From: Mycteria americana
Taxonomy: Eukaryota > Chordata > Aves > Ciconiiformes > Ciconiidae
DNA: 64,000 nucleotides
Assembly: GCF_035582795.1 (NCBI RefSeq)
Contig: NC_134365.1
Span: 221,481,887 to 221,545,886, forward strand
Reading direction: 5' to 3'
The notes under the pieces are model-generated. The model had not been told where the DNA came from, ran no database searches, and saw nothing but the letters and a program-made list of their open reading frames with translations. Positions 1 through 11,702 of this stretch are shown here, in pieces; position 1 is the stretch's first letter; each line of letters begins with the position of its first letter. The position numbers were made by a program, and so were the translations under genes.

Positions 1-2104
1 GGCAGGTCCCGGTCCTGCAGACCCACCTCAGCTGAGCCCTGGGGGGACGGGGATGGCAGAGGCAGCTTCTTTCCCACCGAGGCCTGCTGAGGCTCGCAGG
101 GGCCTTCAAGGAGGAAAATTCACCATTTCCCTGCTCAGACTGGCCAGCGTTGACCTCCGTGGGCTCCCAGCAGCTTCGTGACATGGGCTAGCGGGCTTTT
201 CTGGTGCTAAAACCCTGTAATTTTTGAGCCGGGCTGGGCCCCGCTTTTCTGGCGGGGAATTAAAGGAGGTGGCGGTTTCCAGTGGGGTCGCGTTTGCTTC
301 TTCTCTGAGCAAAGTCAGCATCGGCGGCGATCCGTGGAGCACCCCTCCGTGCTGGTGCCCTGCCCTGGCTGCCGGAGCTCGGGGGATGTTATAAGGGCTA
401 AACCTGCTCCCTGTGTGCTGCCGAGGGGGCATCAAGGGCAACCCCTTGGTGGCATCGCAGCCCCTGTCCCAGGACACGAGATGCTTTCTCCCTGCTGCCG
501 GCCGGGGAGCGTCGCTCGAGCTGTGGGCACACGCTGCGAGCATGGCCTGAGCCTGGCCGGAGGCATCTGGCTCCGCGCGTCCCCGAAAGTCTCTCTGGGC
601 TCCGGACGGTGATGCCGAAGTTTTTCCTGCTTCCTTCCTGCTGTCGGCTGTAGCTTTGGCCTTTTGTACCGCAGGTCCCAAAGGTGTCTTCCACGGGGCG
701 AGGGCGCAGCGGCAGACGGGAAGGGGATGTTCTCGGGTCTTGCTGGGCTCCTTGGCTTGGGTTCTGCTAATAGCTGGCCAGGTTTGGCACTGGCCCGTGG
801 AGTGGCCAGTGGCCAGGACAGTAAACGTCCCCATCCTTCAAAACAGGCTGTGGGACAGTGCCGGTGACCCAGTCCCTCGCACGTCTTAACCTGCTAATAA
901 TGGCATAATTAATGTCTTTAATTGCAGCTAGATTAGCTGAACCATAGGGGCCTTTCCGCCTGCATTCAAAGGTTAAACACAACTGCAATGCCTGAGCCCA
1001 AACAGTGACGCCAAACCCTAATCCAAAAAATAATACTGGATGTGAAAGTGTTTGGGGTAGGGCTGGAAATCTTGGCACCGGAGGCACCAGGATGGCAGCA
1101 GCTCAGCAACCGATTCCTGATTTTCCATGCCCTTGGTTTGGGCACAAAACCCAATGCAGGGGGGTTTTGGGGAGCCCTCGGGGGCTGCCTGCTTTGGGGC
1201 TGAGCCCGCTGTGACTTCTAAGCCAGGCACGCGGTGCCGGTGGGGCTTTCTGGGGGCGCGGGGGCAAATGCCACTAACGTCCCCTGGCACCTGGCCCAAG
1301 CAGGAAGTAGCTCAAGCGGCTTCACCGTGTTTGTCTTGCGGTTGCAGCGCTGGGAAAGGAAAATAAACCCTTTACCTGCAAATAAATCGGGGGAATCGGA
1401 CCAGGCGGGGACAGCTGAGACAGTAACTCTTCGCCGGGTCGGTTTATGTAAGCACACGCTGCGCTTGGGTTTTCTCCACCTCTGCAGTGTTTGTCCTCTT
1501 CTAATACCGGCTCTTCTGGCAGATGAGCCACGGAGCAGCCGCTCATGCCAGGGCCAGGATTGGGGTCCCCGTGATGGGACGGGTGCTGAACGGTGAGCGT
1601 GGTACCTCAAAACCCCGCGGTGATGCGGTCTTCTTGCCTCTCCCGATGGCCACCGGCCCTCCCGGGAGAGGGGCAGGCTGGCATGGATCTAGTGACCCCA
1701 GAGTCCCTTCTGCTGCTTACGACCGGGGTGGGACAAGTCTGTTACAGGGTAGAATGTCATAAAAAAAAAAAAGTAAAATGCTGCTTTTCCCTAATCCAGG
1801 AGACCCTAAGGGGGGAAAACGCTCCTGCAAGACATAGCTCCTGCGGTGATCGTTATTCACCCGATTTCCTGTCCATCGGCAGCTCCTCCTGTCTGTCCCC
1901 AAGGTTAAATTTGGACCAGAGCCTGCAGCAGGGCTGGGGGGATGCCCTGGGTGCCCCCACCCTGGGGCCTCGGGCTGGATGTGACCAGGCTGGGTGACAA
2001 GGTGCCAGTGCCACCTTGTGGCAGCTGCCTCGGGGTCCCTACACCACGGGCACCTGCTCCTTCCCTGGGGCACCCTGGCACCTCCGAGGCAAAAGCAGCT
2101 GGGC

Positions 2105-2281
2105 TTGTCCCCGCAGGACCCATGGCTCCAGGCTGGCTGGTGTCCCCATGGGACCTACAGCTCTGGGCTGGTTGGGTGTCCCCATGGGACCCATGGCTCC
2201 AGGCTGGCTGGTGTCCCCTTGGGACCCACAGCTCCGTGCTGGCTGGTGTCCCCTTGGGACCCCATGGCTCCAAGTCGGCTT
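2105..2281. repeat. 36-bp minisatellite, about 5 copies
   Basis: Five tandem, slightly diverged copies of a 35-36-bp unit run here; each contains GTGTCCCC(A/T)TGGGACC followed by an ATGGCTCCAGGCTGGCTG-like half. Because 36 is a multiple of three the array stays open in several frames on both strands, giving repetitive peptides that should not be taken for a gene. Confidence 0.85.
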
Positions 2282-3396
2282 GACAAACTCATCCTCAGCA
2301 GGGGGTTGCGCTGGGCTGCTGAGGATGCTCAAAGGGGTACGGAAACAGGGGGATATGGGGAGCAAGGACAGATTTGGGAGCCTCCCAAAATGGGTTTGCT
2401 TCAGCTGATGGAGGAAGGATTTCGTGACTAATCAGGTGCTCATCCCAGAGCTCAGAGATTCCTCGGCAAAGCCAACGGGGCTCTGGCCTCGCTCCCTGTG
2501 CTGCAGCCCCAGCAGCAGACCATTTCTGGGTAATGCTCATGCGGTTTGTTTTAACAGCGAGGAGACGCACCCAGGCACACAGAGAGGAGAGCTGGGGAAG
2601 CGCTGGCCTTGTCTGAATGACTAAATCGAACCGTGCAAACCATAGCTGACTACATTCGGGTTTTTAAGCAATGCAGCTAGAAAAAAAAAAAGGGCTCACG
2701 GGAGGCCAATTTGTTTAAGATTTTTTTTCCTTGGCACGCAGCAATGAATCACGGGTGAGATGATGTCTGTAGCAGTTTGCCTGATACTTGGAAAAGAATA
2801 TCGAAACGTCGTTGTGTGTAGGAAATTCAGGCTGACCTTGGCTTAGCGAAGCAACGGCAGGGTTGTTGGAGTGATGGGAATTGCGGAGGCCTGTTCCTGG
2901 CACTGCTTTGATGCTGGGCATTTTGATAAGAAATGTGCAAGGTGAAACGGTAGCAGCGCAGGGACTGATAGCGATGGTATCACCAAGTGATGCCAGCGGG
3001 TATCAGTAAATGTTTAGCTAATAGCATGAGGTGCCTCTGGCGGTTTGTGGTATACTGGTTTTGGCCAGTGAATATGCGGCACAGCAAGGCTGAGGTATGG
3101 GAAGGTGTGTTCAAGGGGAGCTGCTTCTCCGAGACAGCGGTCGGTGCTCGGTGGGAATCCTGCGCTGCTGGCGGGGCCAGCGTGCGGGAGAAGAGCAGAC
3201 GGCTGGCCCGGGAAGGGCACGCTGCTCTCCCGTCAGGTGTGCCGAGCCAGGCTCACATGCACGAATGCTTATTTGCAGCCCGCGATAGACAGGAGTCATG
3301 ATGGGGAAAATTAATCTTGGGAAACATTAAAAAAAAAAAAGGGGGGAGGGAAAGGGAAAGGGAAAGCGCTCCCAGTTCACGGCAGGGCAGAGAAGT

Positions 3397-3532
3397 GCTG
3401 GACGAGCATCCCCTGCAGTGCAGCAGACAGATGCTGGATGAGCATCCCTGCACTGCAGCGGATGGATGCCGGACAAGCATCCCTTGTACTACAGCAGATG
3501 GATGCTGGACAAGCATCTTCCACATTGCAGTG
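3397..3532. repeat. 36-bp minisatellite, about 4 copies
   Basis: Four imperfect tandem copies start with GCTGGA(C/T)GAGCATCCC-like sequence at about 3397, 3433, 3468 and 3504, a 35-36-bp spacing. The unit is unrelated in sequence to the 36-bp array at 2105. A purine-rich stretch (GGGAAAGGGAAAGGGAAAG) lies just upstream near 3347-3366. Confidence 0.8.
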
Positions 3533-6159
3533 GGGCTTCCCCTGTACTTTCCCGGGGTAACTTCCCCAGGCCCCTCTCGCCCTCCCGGTCGGCCGTTCTT
3601 GCTGGTTCTGCTCATTGTTCTGGCTGGAGCACGCTGTGATCTGGGGCAGATGCTGCAGCACAATTTGGCTGATAGGTTTGGTGCATAGATACCACTGGGT
3701 GAGGTTTATTTGCTAATTAAATGACTGTTTAGCTACTAAGGAGTCCTAACGAGCTCTATTTGTTCCATGCATAGAGCTACAACGAAATGCTACAAAGCGA
3801 GGGGTGGAAAAGCTGGGGAGGGGATTAAGGGCGGTTCATGCATCAGTGGAAATCGCTACCCACAAGAAATCGGACATGAAGCTGTAACGGTGTCGTGGCT
3901 GTGCAGGTACAAGGCTGTGGGGCTCAGTGCTGTGGGTGTTGGACGAAAGCCCTGCGGGCACAGCTCACAGTGTCTGACGGAAACACGAGCGGTTTCAAGC
4001 AGTGACATTACTTACTCATTATTGCCCACCTTCCTCTGGAGGGAGAGCAGACGTGATATCCTCCTGCGAGGTAACTCAATCAGCCTTGCTCAGAGATGGG
4101 GTTGCCTATGCTACCTTAAAAAGATTTTCTGGGAGGTGACGAGGTCATTATTACAGGAAGGGAGCCGCTCCTGGACACACAAGCTCTTCCTTCAGGTCAG
4201 AAACCCTCAGTGTCCGAAACACATCCATTTCTTCCAAATATATCAGTTCCTCTCGCCAAAGACGCAGCCTGTTCCTACAACCTGCCTTGCTGATAGCCCT
4301 GCAGCATCATGGCTGGAGCGACACCCTTAAGACGGGTAAGAGAAACAAAAGTGACTTAAACCAAAAAATCTGACCCGTTTGGAAGCTCTGCAGAAATTGC
4401 CACGTAGGATCAGTCGCTTGAAGTCCTCCGTGGGCCTTTTCCTCTGTTTTCTATCATCCTGCTGCATGGATGTCTATCCATCCGAGTCGCTTCTCTCACA
4501 CCGGGCTGGTATCAGATGCTTTAGATAAAGATGTGGGAAACCAAATTAATTATGGGCAGGCATGAAAAACATTTATTCCGCCCCTCTCTATTTTCTGCCT
4601 GTCCAAGCTAGTCCCCTCCAGCCCCTCTGCGAGGTTGGGTTTGCATGCTGCCGGCAGTGTGGGATGCATCCCCGTGGCGGCACAGGGAGCACGGGTTCCT
4701 GACGGCTCTTCTCCAGGTGATGCTCGGCACAAAACCCACCTCTGACGTGTCCCTAAAGCAGCTCTGATATTTGCTGCTGCAACGTTTTTCACTCACAGCC
4801 CTTTGCCGAGCGGCGCTGGGCGCAGCTCCCGCTCTTGCCTAACCCAGATAAGTAATTTTACAAACTTTTTTTTAAAGCACACGATGGAAAAATGCAGTGT
4901 ACAGGAGACTTTGATTTTCTGAGCCTCTGGGCAGAGCACCGTCTCCCTTCCCTGGTGTCTGGTACTGCGGTGGCCTGCACATGTGATGGCACGGCTGCCT
5001 GCGTGCGCTCCTAAATTGGCACCGAGAGCTGCCAAATTAATTAGCAGAGGAGCCCTCAGCAGGCAGAGTCAGGATTTGGGGCTACATTGGACCCTCTGTA
5101 CATGATATCTTGTGCTCATGGGTAAGACACGGCCCTGGCCCCCTTTGCACCATGGCTGTTCCAGCAACACAGGTCTGTCTGTGTCCCCTTTTTCTGATCC
5201 TTTTTTTCCTTTTCCTCCCCTGTTCTCAACCAGGTGAGGGGAAAGGGAGATCTGGGGTCAGTCCAGCTGAAGGATGATATGCCACGTGCTTGTGATAAAC
5301 TATAGCAATGTTCTCAAAAGTCTGGTCATAAAAGTAACCGTTGGGACTGTGCAATCACGGGGCAGTTCAGTTCAGCTTGACTACCCTACAGGTACCTACA
5401 AAACCTGCATCATACAGTAAGAAAAAAAGCAGCATTTCTTAGTAAAGATCAAGGCATCATTTCTTTTTACTGACAATCAGGAAATCCCAGACACCCGGGA
5501 TCTCATGTACTTCCCCCTGCAGAAAGCTGTCAGTACAAATTTTCTCAGTTCCGCACAACTTACCCCATACTTTGGGATTAATTGAGGGGATAAATTGGGG
5601 TGAAAAGCTTGATCCATCCTCCTTTCTTGTTCTCTCACCAGAGGTAATCGCCCCATCACACCCCTTTTCTGCAGATGGACGCGGCTGGTGGACAACTGCT
5701 CTGCAGAGCACGCACATGGGCTATTAATACCTAGAGGGGAGGATTAAAAATAACCAGGTTTGTGTTTGGTTTCTGGTTTGTAAAGGACAGGCGTTAGTAT
5801 ACGAGGGGACTGGTGACCAAAGCCAGGCCCAAGTGAGTGGCAGGCGCTGAAATTTCCCCCAGGGAAATAGCAGCCCTGGAAGGAGCCCATGCTCCGAGCG
5901 AAGGGTGGACGTGGAGGGCTGGATCAGTGCCTACTCCAAAGGGGTGCTGGGGACAGGGATGCTCACCGCGGCTTTCCCACATCTACGCCTGGCACACTAA
6001 CCCACTGCGCTACTCGGCCTCGGTAAATACCGTTGCCTCTACGTGATTAAGTCCTAGATTAAGTGCTTAGTCACTGGAGCCTATAAAATGTTTTTTATCA
6101 GCTAGGACACAAGATTAGGGTGGGAAGAGGTGACAAGCCAGAGTTCTTCTCTGCTTCCC

Positions 6160-6209
6160 GCATCGGACATGTGTCCGCATCAGGCTGCTGCATCGGACAT
6201 GTGTCCGCA
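6160..6209. repeat. Two copies of a 20-bp quasi-palindrome, 30 bp apart
   Basis: The 20-mer GCATCGGACATGTGTCCGCA occurs at 6160-6179 and again at 6190-6209. Each copy is itself nearly palindromic (CGGACA / TGTCCG arms around a short centre). It may be a short local duplication; no function is implied by the sequence alone. Confidence 0.7.
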
Positions 6210-9200
6210 GGCAGAATTTGGACTTGTGGTGTGTTTTTGGCTCCAAGCTGCCCTTTATGAAAGATCTCACTGGCTGGGTTTGCCAGCTGCGGCGGGGCCC
6301 GTGAACCAGAAAGCCGAGACTGCGGCAACAGTGAGGAGAGCTGCTCCCTGCCCTCCATTTGGGCTGACAGCAGAGGTTTTTCCAGTGCCTCTGAGCTGCA
6401 CATTACATACAGAATTTAAAGCATGGATATTTAGGATGTTATGCTCCTGAGGAAGCTGAGGAGTGTGTTGTCAGTGCTGGAGGGTGCAGGATCAGGCCTT
6501 CCCAGGGCTGATGTCGGGAAGCACCAAGCCAGGGGCAGCTGCAGAATTTGAAAGCCATTTCCTAATCTCAGCGGTCCCTGCTGCATCCTTCCCACCTGCC
6601 AGCCCACTCCCTTTCTTCATGCTCTGCCTGCAGAGCACCTGTGCTTCTTCAGGACAAAGCACTTTGGCTGCTTTGACCCCAGATTGGATTAAAAACGGCA
6701 TTCAGGCCCCAAAACGCACCCGCCCCTCCCCGTGCAGCATGCTATCAACCAGCAGGGATGTCATTCCTGCCTGCGGTTAGAGTTGCGTTGCCTTTCTGGC
6801 AATACGCTACTCTGAGAGAGGGAAATGAAAGGATGAGAGTTGCTGTGTTATTACCAGGTAACCCAAGAGGCACAGGAGAAAAAGGGCATTCAGGATACAT
6901 AAATAATAAAACAAAAGATGTGCCGCAGAGCGAGGGCATGCACAGTGCCTGCTGAGAGGCTCGGCAGCGAGCTGGAAGGATGCGCTGGGTTCATCCCGCA
7001 TGACTCTGGCTCACTGCAGAAACCGGGGGCAGAAAAACAACCTGGAATATCATGGGAGCCCTGGGCCGTTTGCAGGAGATCTGGAATAAACTGTGTGCGG
7101 TAAAATTGCCATGGAAACACTGTACCCGCTGGGTTCAGCCCCGAGGCTCTCCGGCACAGGGCTGGGCAGAGCTGTGTGATCGACAGAGCTAATCCCGTTT
7201 GTTGTGGGTGAGGATTTGGCCCGCAGTACCAGATCGCTGAGGATGCTAACGTGACCGTACAGATGGTTTTTATTTCTGATATTCAGTGATATCACTGTGT
7301 GCTTAGCTGTTCTTCTGTGGAAAAAAACATTAAACACATTGGTAAGAACAAAATATGTGCATCATTGTTCAGGGGTACTGAGACGCTGCAAACCCAACCC
7401 TGCCAGGAGGACGGATACATTTAACATATAAAAGAGAATGGATACACTCTTTACCCCTGCATTGCATAACTGCAAATCCCAAACGGGAGCTATGTGTTAT
7501 TAATGAGTCTCTATTAACTTACATGATTTTGCTTACATGAGAAGAAAACTCTCATTTTGGGGGTACAGACAGTTACCTGCCATTTCATGGTTGCAATTAT
7601 GCTACACGTGGGAACTCTGGGTTTCATAACAGCGGCACAGAGAGCCTGGCTTTTCCCTGAAGGCAGCAGCAACGCATGCACACAGTCATACATATGCATG
7701 TGTGGATGCACACGCTCGCTTTGGCTAGGAAGAAGTCATTCCCCCCAGCTGAGCCCCGCCACGGTCCCCGCTGGCTCTGGCAGCTCCCAGCACACGAACT
7801 GGCGGCTGCCAGCAGCCTGACAGCCCTTCTCCTCCCAGCCTGGCTCGTATTCATCGCTGGCAATGTGGCCTCTCCCGTGGTTTTTAGCCCCCGAGACCGT
7901 TTGCTGCTGCTCAGTTTGGTCTGAGCATGCTGTGCCTCAATTAGGCGAAATGATACGTGAGGGTGAAAACTTACAAATGTTGGCTTTCCTTCACTTGAAG
8001 ATTAATTTTCTATTTTCTGGCTTTCTTCCACAGCCAGACGGACTGGAAGTTTTGTCATTAGTAATAGATGAAAATAGAGATTTCTGCTGGCGACATGCAC
8101 GGCCAGTGAGTGTGGGGAGGCTCTGCAATCACCCCAAAGTGCCTGGGAGAGCCGTGATGTGCCGGGCCCCAGTGCAGTGCAGTCCAGAGTCATGCTGGAT
8201 TCTTCGTTATTGCTCTCCGCGACAGCACGGAAGCAGATGAGACTCTGTTTGTAGCAACATAATCAGCTTTAAAAATTCTTCTGGTGGCTGATTAACCCTC
8301 AAATACATTGGACTTAGTTGTCATCTCCCGTGAGGTCAGTGTTTTCTCCAGGCAAACACAGCAAATCTCCATAAGCGCGATCTAAGCCATATCACCTATA
8401 ATCTTTTTATATGATTGCCCTGCTCTGGAGTTGCTCGAGCTGCCTGGCATCTGCTATATGCACTGTGGTTCCTCAGAGCTAGCAAACCAAAGTCCTCTCA
8501 CAGGGAAATATTGGGAAGCCAGATCATCACTCTGACTTCCGATGCATTTGCGAGATCCTGAGAAGTTTCAACCCCTCCACGCTGGGGTTATTCCTGGTAA
8601 AGAAATAACAGGTGGAGACTTTTATCTTCTATGAGGCTGTTTTATCTGTTCTTCAGGGAAATAATCATGGAGGAGCATTGACATCTGAGAGAATGATAAT
8701 TCTCCTATATAGATATCTGAAGGGAAAATCCTGCTTTTAATCATAGCTACATAGTTGAGCACTGATAACGCAGGGTGTGGGCACGGCTGCCACTATCCTG
8801 CGTGAAACCACTTAATGAGGTTCAAGGTTGCATGTGCAGAAAGAGCCTGCCTGCTCTGATGGCAAAAAAATCACCATTCAGAATAATTTCAAGCTTTCAT
8901 TAAGCACATCAGAAAAAAAAAAGGAGGCAAGAACTAAGCATTTGAAGTATGAAGTTTCATTTTAACAACATCTCTTACTGCCTTTCCAAATAGCTACAGA
9001 GTTTTTGGAAGAAACGCTCCTGTTTGGCAGGCTTTGGAGAGGTATTTAACATGGCCGTTGTCCTTTTTGGGGGGGAAAACCCTTTTTGGGTTTTATGGGC
9101 TGAAGGTCCCGTTATGCTGGGCTCTGGCCTTCTTTCCTTGAAGACAAAACACAAAGGAGGAGAAAAGAGCAGCAAAGTTATGAAAAGCAGGTGCTGTGCC

Positions 9201-10291
9201 TCATGCTGACTCTCAGGTGCAAATTCGCTGCAGGAGTCACCCTTGTCAGCTATTCTGAGATCTGGAGAAATGTGCCAGCATCTGGCTGTTTGAGACATGG
9301 TTTGAATCAGACTGCTGGGCACAGGATGGCATCAGCGCTACTACAGATGACACCTCTTTATGGGGAGATGTTGGAAAAAGAGAAAAAATAAGAATGGGAG
9401 AGGAAACAACATGGGGTGTGGGTGGCATCGGGTACAGAATCCCATGGGGTGAAGCCAGAGCTGGTGGGAAGCGTGGAGCTGCGTAGTCCTGCTCTCGGGT
9501 TGGGCTGGCAGGGTCACTTCTGGCTTGTAGTCCTGTAAGGCCCATGACATGGCAGCTCTGGTTGTAGAGCCTCTTCCTACTGCCTCACAGGCCCACTCCT
9601 TCTCCAAGCATCAGTACTAAAGGATGGATCCCCCAAATCCATCCAGCGACAGAGTCCTAGTCCCACTAGCTGTTTGATTCATCTATTATGTCCGATTTCC
9701 TCACTCTAACTTTATCCGTGCCCAGACTCTTCTCCTATACCAGAAACCACCTTAGGAGAGTCCTTTAGTGATAACAGAAGACATGTTGACTTACTTCCTT
9801 CTTCTTATCTTTATCTTCTGTTGACTTCTATCAGTAGTTTACTGTACTAAACCAATTTAAAGGTTCATCTCCCCACAATGAGTCAGACCTATGGACCGGA
9901 GGATTTGTTTGTGTCTGCAGCCAAGAAAGAGGTCCCTTCAGGACATTGGCTTGAGAGCTTTGAAGGGGAGGGATGTTAAATCGAGATTTCTAAGCTTTTA
10001 TATGATGGATCATTCCCTTCTATATTTACAGTTTTCAACAACATCCTTTGCTGTGCTGCTTGGGTATCCCAAACAGCCTCCCCATGTCTTTGTTGTCCCC
10101 CATTGTGTCTTCCTCTCCCTTCAGTCCCTCTTTCCACCTCCCCCAGGAGTCTCTGCTGCTCACAGCCCCGGCGTTTTGTACCTCCCTTCACGTCCAGCAT
10201 CCCCTGGGCAGCAGTCCCACCATCTTCTGCCCATCTTCCCAAAGCTTTGCATCCCTCTGCAGTTCCTGCTATCACTATGGCAACCTCTGCA

Positions 10292-10381
10292 AGGATGCTC
10301 TGTGGGATGAAGATGCTCTGCAGGACAAGGATGCTCTGCAGGATGAGGATGCTCTGCGGGATGAGGATGCACTGCGGGATG
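10292..10381. repeat. 18-bp minisatellite, 5 copies
   Basis: Five tandem copies of an 18-bp unit close to GATGCTCTGCGGGATGAG run here. The period is a multiple of three, so all frames stay periodic and one gives a D-A-L-x-D-E peptide repeat. No gene is supported. Confidence 0.85.
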
Positions 10382-11063
10382 TGGTCACTGCCATGGCCTT
10401 TTGCTGGGGGACAGGCAATCCAATTAGAACTGAAGCAGGGCCTAGGAAGGGGAGACAGGGGTTACAATTTTCCTCCTAAAGGCAACTTAATTGCTGCCGA
10501 AGCCCCTCTGGAAATGCTCCGGAAATGCTCCTGAACAAGCAGCTCATCCCCTGGGGTAGCGCCATTTCCATTATCCTTTCAGAGGGAACAGATGATGCAC
10601 TTGGCAGCATAAAGGCTGCCTCGGAGGCTGAAGGAGGGGCACAACCAGGGAGGTTTTTAGCTTTTCCTCATATAGATTACCCAGGAGGCAGAGAGCACCT
10701 GTTTAGTGAGGCGGTAAGAGAGACACTGTACATTTTTGTTTGCATCAAGCAACAGGAAGGAGCCTCCATCCAGCCCTCTCTGCCTCCACCCTGACCCTGC
10801 TCAGGCCTCCTGAGGGCCAAATGCTCTGTGACACTGAGCGCCCACGGCTGCCCGCCCGCGGGGCCGGTACCACCACCCCAGGGAGCCCGGGGCGGGGACA
10901 GGACGGAGCCGGGGCTCCTGAGGGAGAGACATGGCTACCGGGCAGGGTATGAGGCGGGAGAGGCCGGGCCCCCCGCAGCTGGGCCGGCTGAGGGAAGAAA
11001 AGCCGCTGCGCCCTCATCCCAGTCCGCTTCCCCTCACCCTGAGGCGAATTGGGCGCGCCGCGA

Positions 11064-11083
11064 GGGCTGCCGGGAGTTGTAGT
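11064..11083 (-). promoter_or_regulatory. ZNF143/THAP11-type motif (SBS), minus strand
   Basis: Read on the minus strand this is ACTACAACTCCCGGCAGCCC. It is close to the mammalian ZNF143/THAP11 (Staf/Ronin) promoter consensus, ACTACAATTCCCAGCATGC. It points away from PGM2L1. Identification is by motif resemblance only. Confidence 0.6.
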
Positions 11084-11133
11084 TTCTCCCCTCCAGCCAG
11101 CCCCTCCCTTCTGCGTCCCGCGGCGGCGGTTGG

Positions 11134-11161
11134 ACTACATTTCCCGTCATGCATTGCCGCG
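11134..11161 (+). promoter_or_regulatory. ZNF143/THAP11-type motif (SBS), plus strand
   Basis: The sequence ACTACATTTCCCGTCATGCA followed by TTGCCGCG matches the long ZNF143/THAP11 promoter motif (ACTACA, TCCC, ATGC blocks at the right spacing). It is oriented toward PGM2L1, about 430 bp upstream of the start codon, and lies back-to-back with the minus-strand copy about 70 bp to the left. Confidence 0.7.
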
Positions 11162-11231
11162 CTCCCGGCCGCTGGTGGTGGGGGGGCACACACACGCTCC
11201 CCCGCCCCTCCGGTGGGGTGGGCGAAGCGGG

Positions 11232-11262
11232 ATTGGCGGGGCCGCGGCGCGGGGGCGGGGCC
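11232..11262 (+). promoter_or_regulatory. Inverted CCAAT box and GC box
   Basis: ATTGG at 11232-11236 is a reverse CCAAT box (NF-Y type) in the context GGGATTGGCGGGG. It is followed at 11251-11262 by GGGGGCGGGGCC, a canonical Sp1-type GC box. Both are about 330-360 bp upstream of the PGM2L1 start codon, consistent with core-promoter elements. Confidence 0.6.
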
Positions 11263-11390
11263 GCGGTTGTTGTCGAGCGGCGGCGGCGGGCGGTGCTTGG
11301 GCGCGCGCGGGGGCGGGCACGCGCCCCGACTGTTGCTGCCGGCGGAGGCGGCGATCGCCGTTACTCGCCGTTGAGGAGCGTTGAGCTGAG

Positions 11391-11486
11391 GTAAATAACG
11401 GCCCCCGCAGGGAGCCCCGGGTGCCCGTCGCCTCCCCCGTGCGCCGGAGCACCGGCCCGCCTCCTCTCGCTCTTCCCCTCCCTCAG
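11391..11486 (+). other. PGM2L1: Candidate 96-nt intron in the PGM2L1 5' leader
   Basis: A good donor (GAG|GTAAAT at 11391) is followed 96 nt later by a pyrimidine-rich acceptor (CTCTTCCCCTCCCTCAG|G ending at 11486). If used, this would be a minimal intron in the 5' UTR. It does not touch the coding frame. It is inferred from splice-site shape only, and an unspliced leader is equally possible. Confidence 0.35.
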
Positions 11487-11489
11487 GCG

Positions 11490-11522
11490 ATGTTTGGTGC
11501 CGCGGCGGGCGTCGCGAAGTGA
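11490..11522 (+). other. Upstream ORF of 10 codons in the PGM2L1 leader
   Basis: An ATG at 11490 opens a 10-codon frame (MFGAAAGVAK) that stops with TGA at 11520-11522, 69 nt before the PGM2L1 start codon. It stays in the mRNA whether or not the candidate leader intron is removed. The gap is long enough for some reinitiation, so it could damp or tune translation. No direct evidence of use. Confidence 0.5.
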
Positions 11523-11591
11523 AGAAGCGTAAAGCCGCCGCTGTCGTCGTCGTCGTTCCCCCTTCCACCCGCGACCCCCGCAGACGGCGAC

Positions 11592-11702
11592 ATGGGTGAG
11601 TGCGGAGGCCCCGGGGACGTCAACTCCAACGTACTCGTCGCTCGCAGCACCGGCGACGCGCAGCTCGACAAGGCGGTGTGGCAGTGGCTGAGCTGGGACA
11701 AG
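11592..11702 (+). CDS. PGM2L1: PGM2L1 exon 1 (start codon)
   Basis: Codes residues 1-37, from ATG to W-L-S-W-D-K. The N-terminus is variable in the family but keeps the N-S-N and T-G-D-x-Q-L-D blocks. Ends in phase 0 at AAG|GTGGGT, inside the CpG island. Confidence 0.92.

Larger units (their letters stand above)
1..10830. other. GC-rich intergenic region upstream of PGM2L1
   Basis: I see no recognisable gene here. Many overlapping reading frames of 60-240 codons occur on both strands, but none resembles a known family, shows a conserved motif or pairs with convincing splice sites, and open frames of this size are expected by chance in GC-rich DNA. In mammals the gene upstream of PGM2L1 is KCNE3, a small single-coding-exon potassium-channel subunit; nothing like its membrane segment was found. 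The region holds short minisatellites (listed separately), A/T homopolymer runs (for example near 1760, 2680 and 3330) and otherwise unremarkable sequence. Small exons of an unknown transcript cannot be excluded by eye. Confidence 0.6.

Noticed and set aside
106-834. 242-codon minus-strand frame at the left edge
   Set aside because: No recognisable family or motif; overlapping frames on both strands are also open, typical of GC-rich non-coding DNA.
3767-4330. 187-codon plus-strand frame
   Set aside because: No domain, repeat or family match recognised, no promoter-like context; probably chance.
1-10830. KCNE3, the mammalian upstream neighbour
   Set aside because: No frame shows the short single-pass KCNE protein; it is not in this interval as far as can be seen.
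11014-11568. 184-codon minus-strand frame across the CpG island
   Set aside because: Low-complexity Arg/Ala/Pro-rich peptide, as expected from CpG-island DNA; no domain or splice support.
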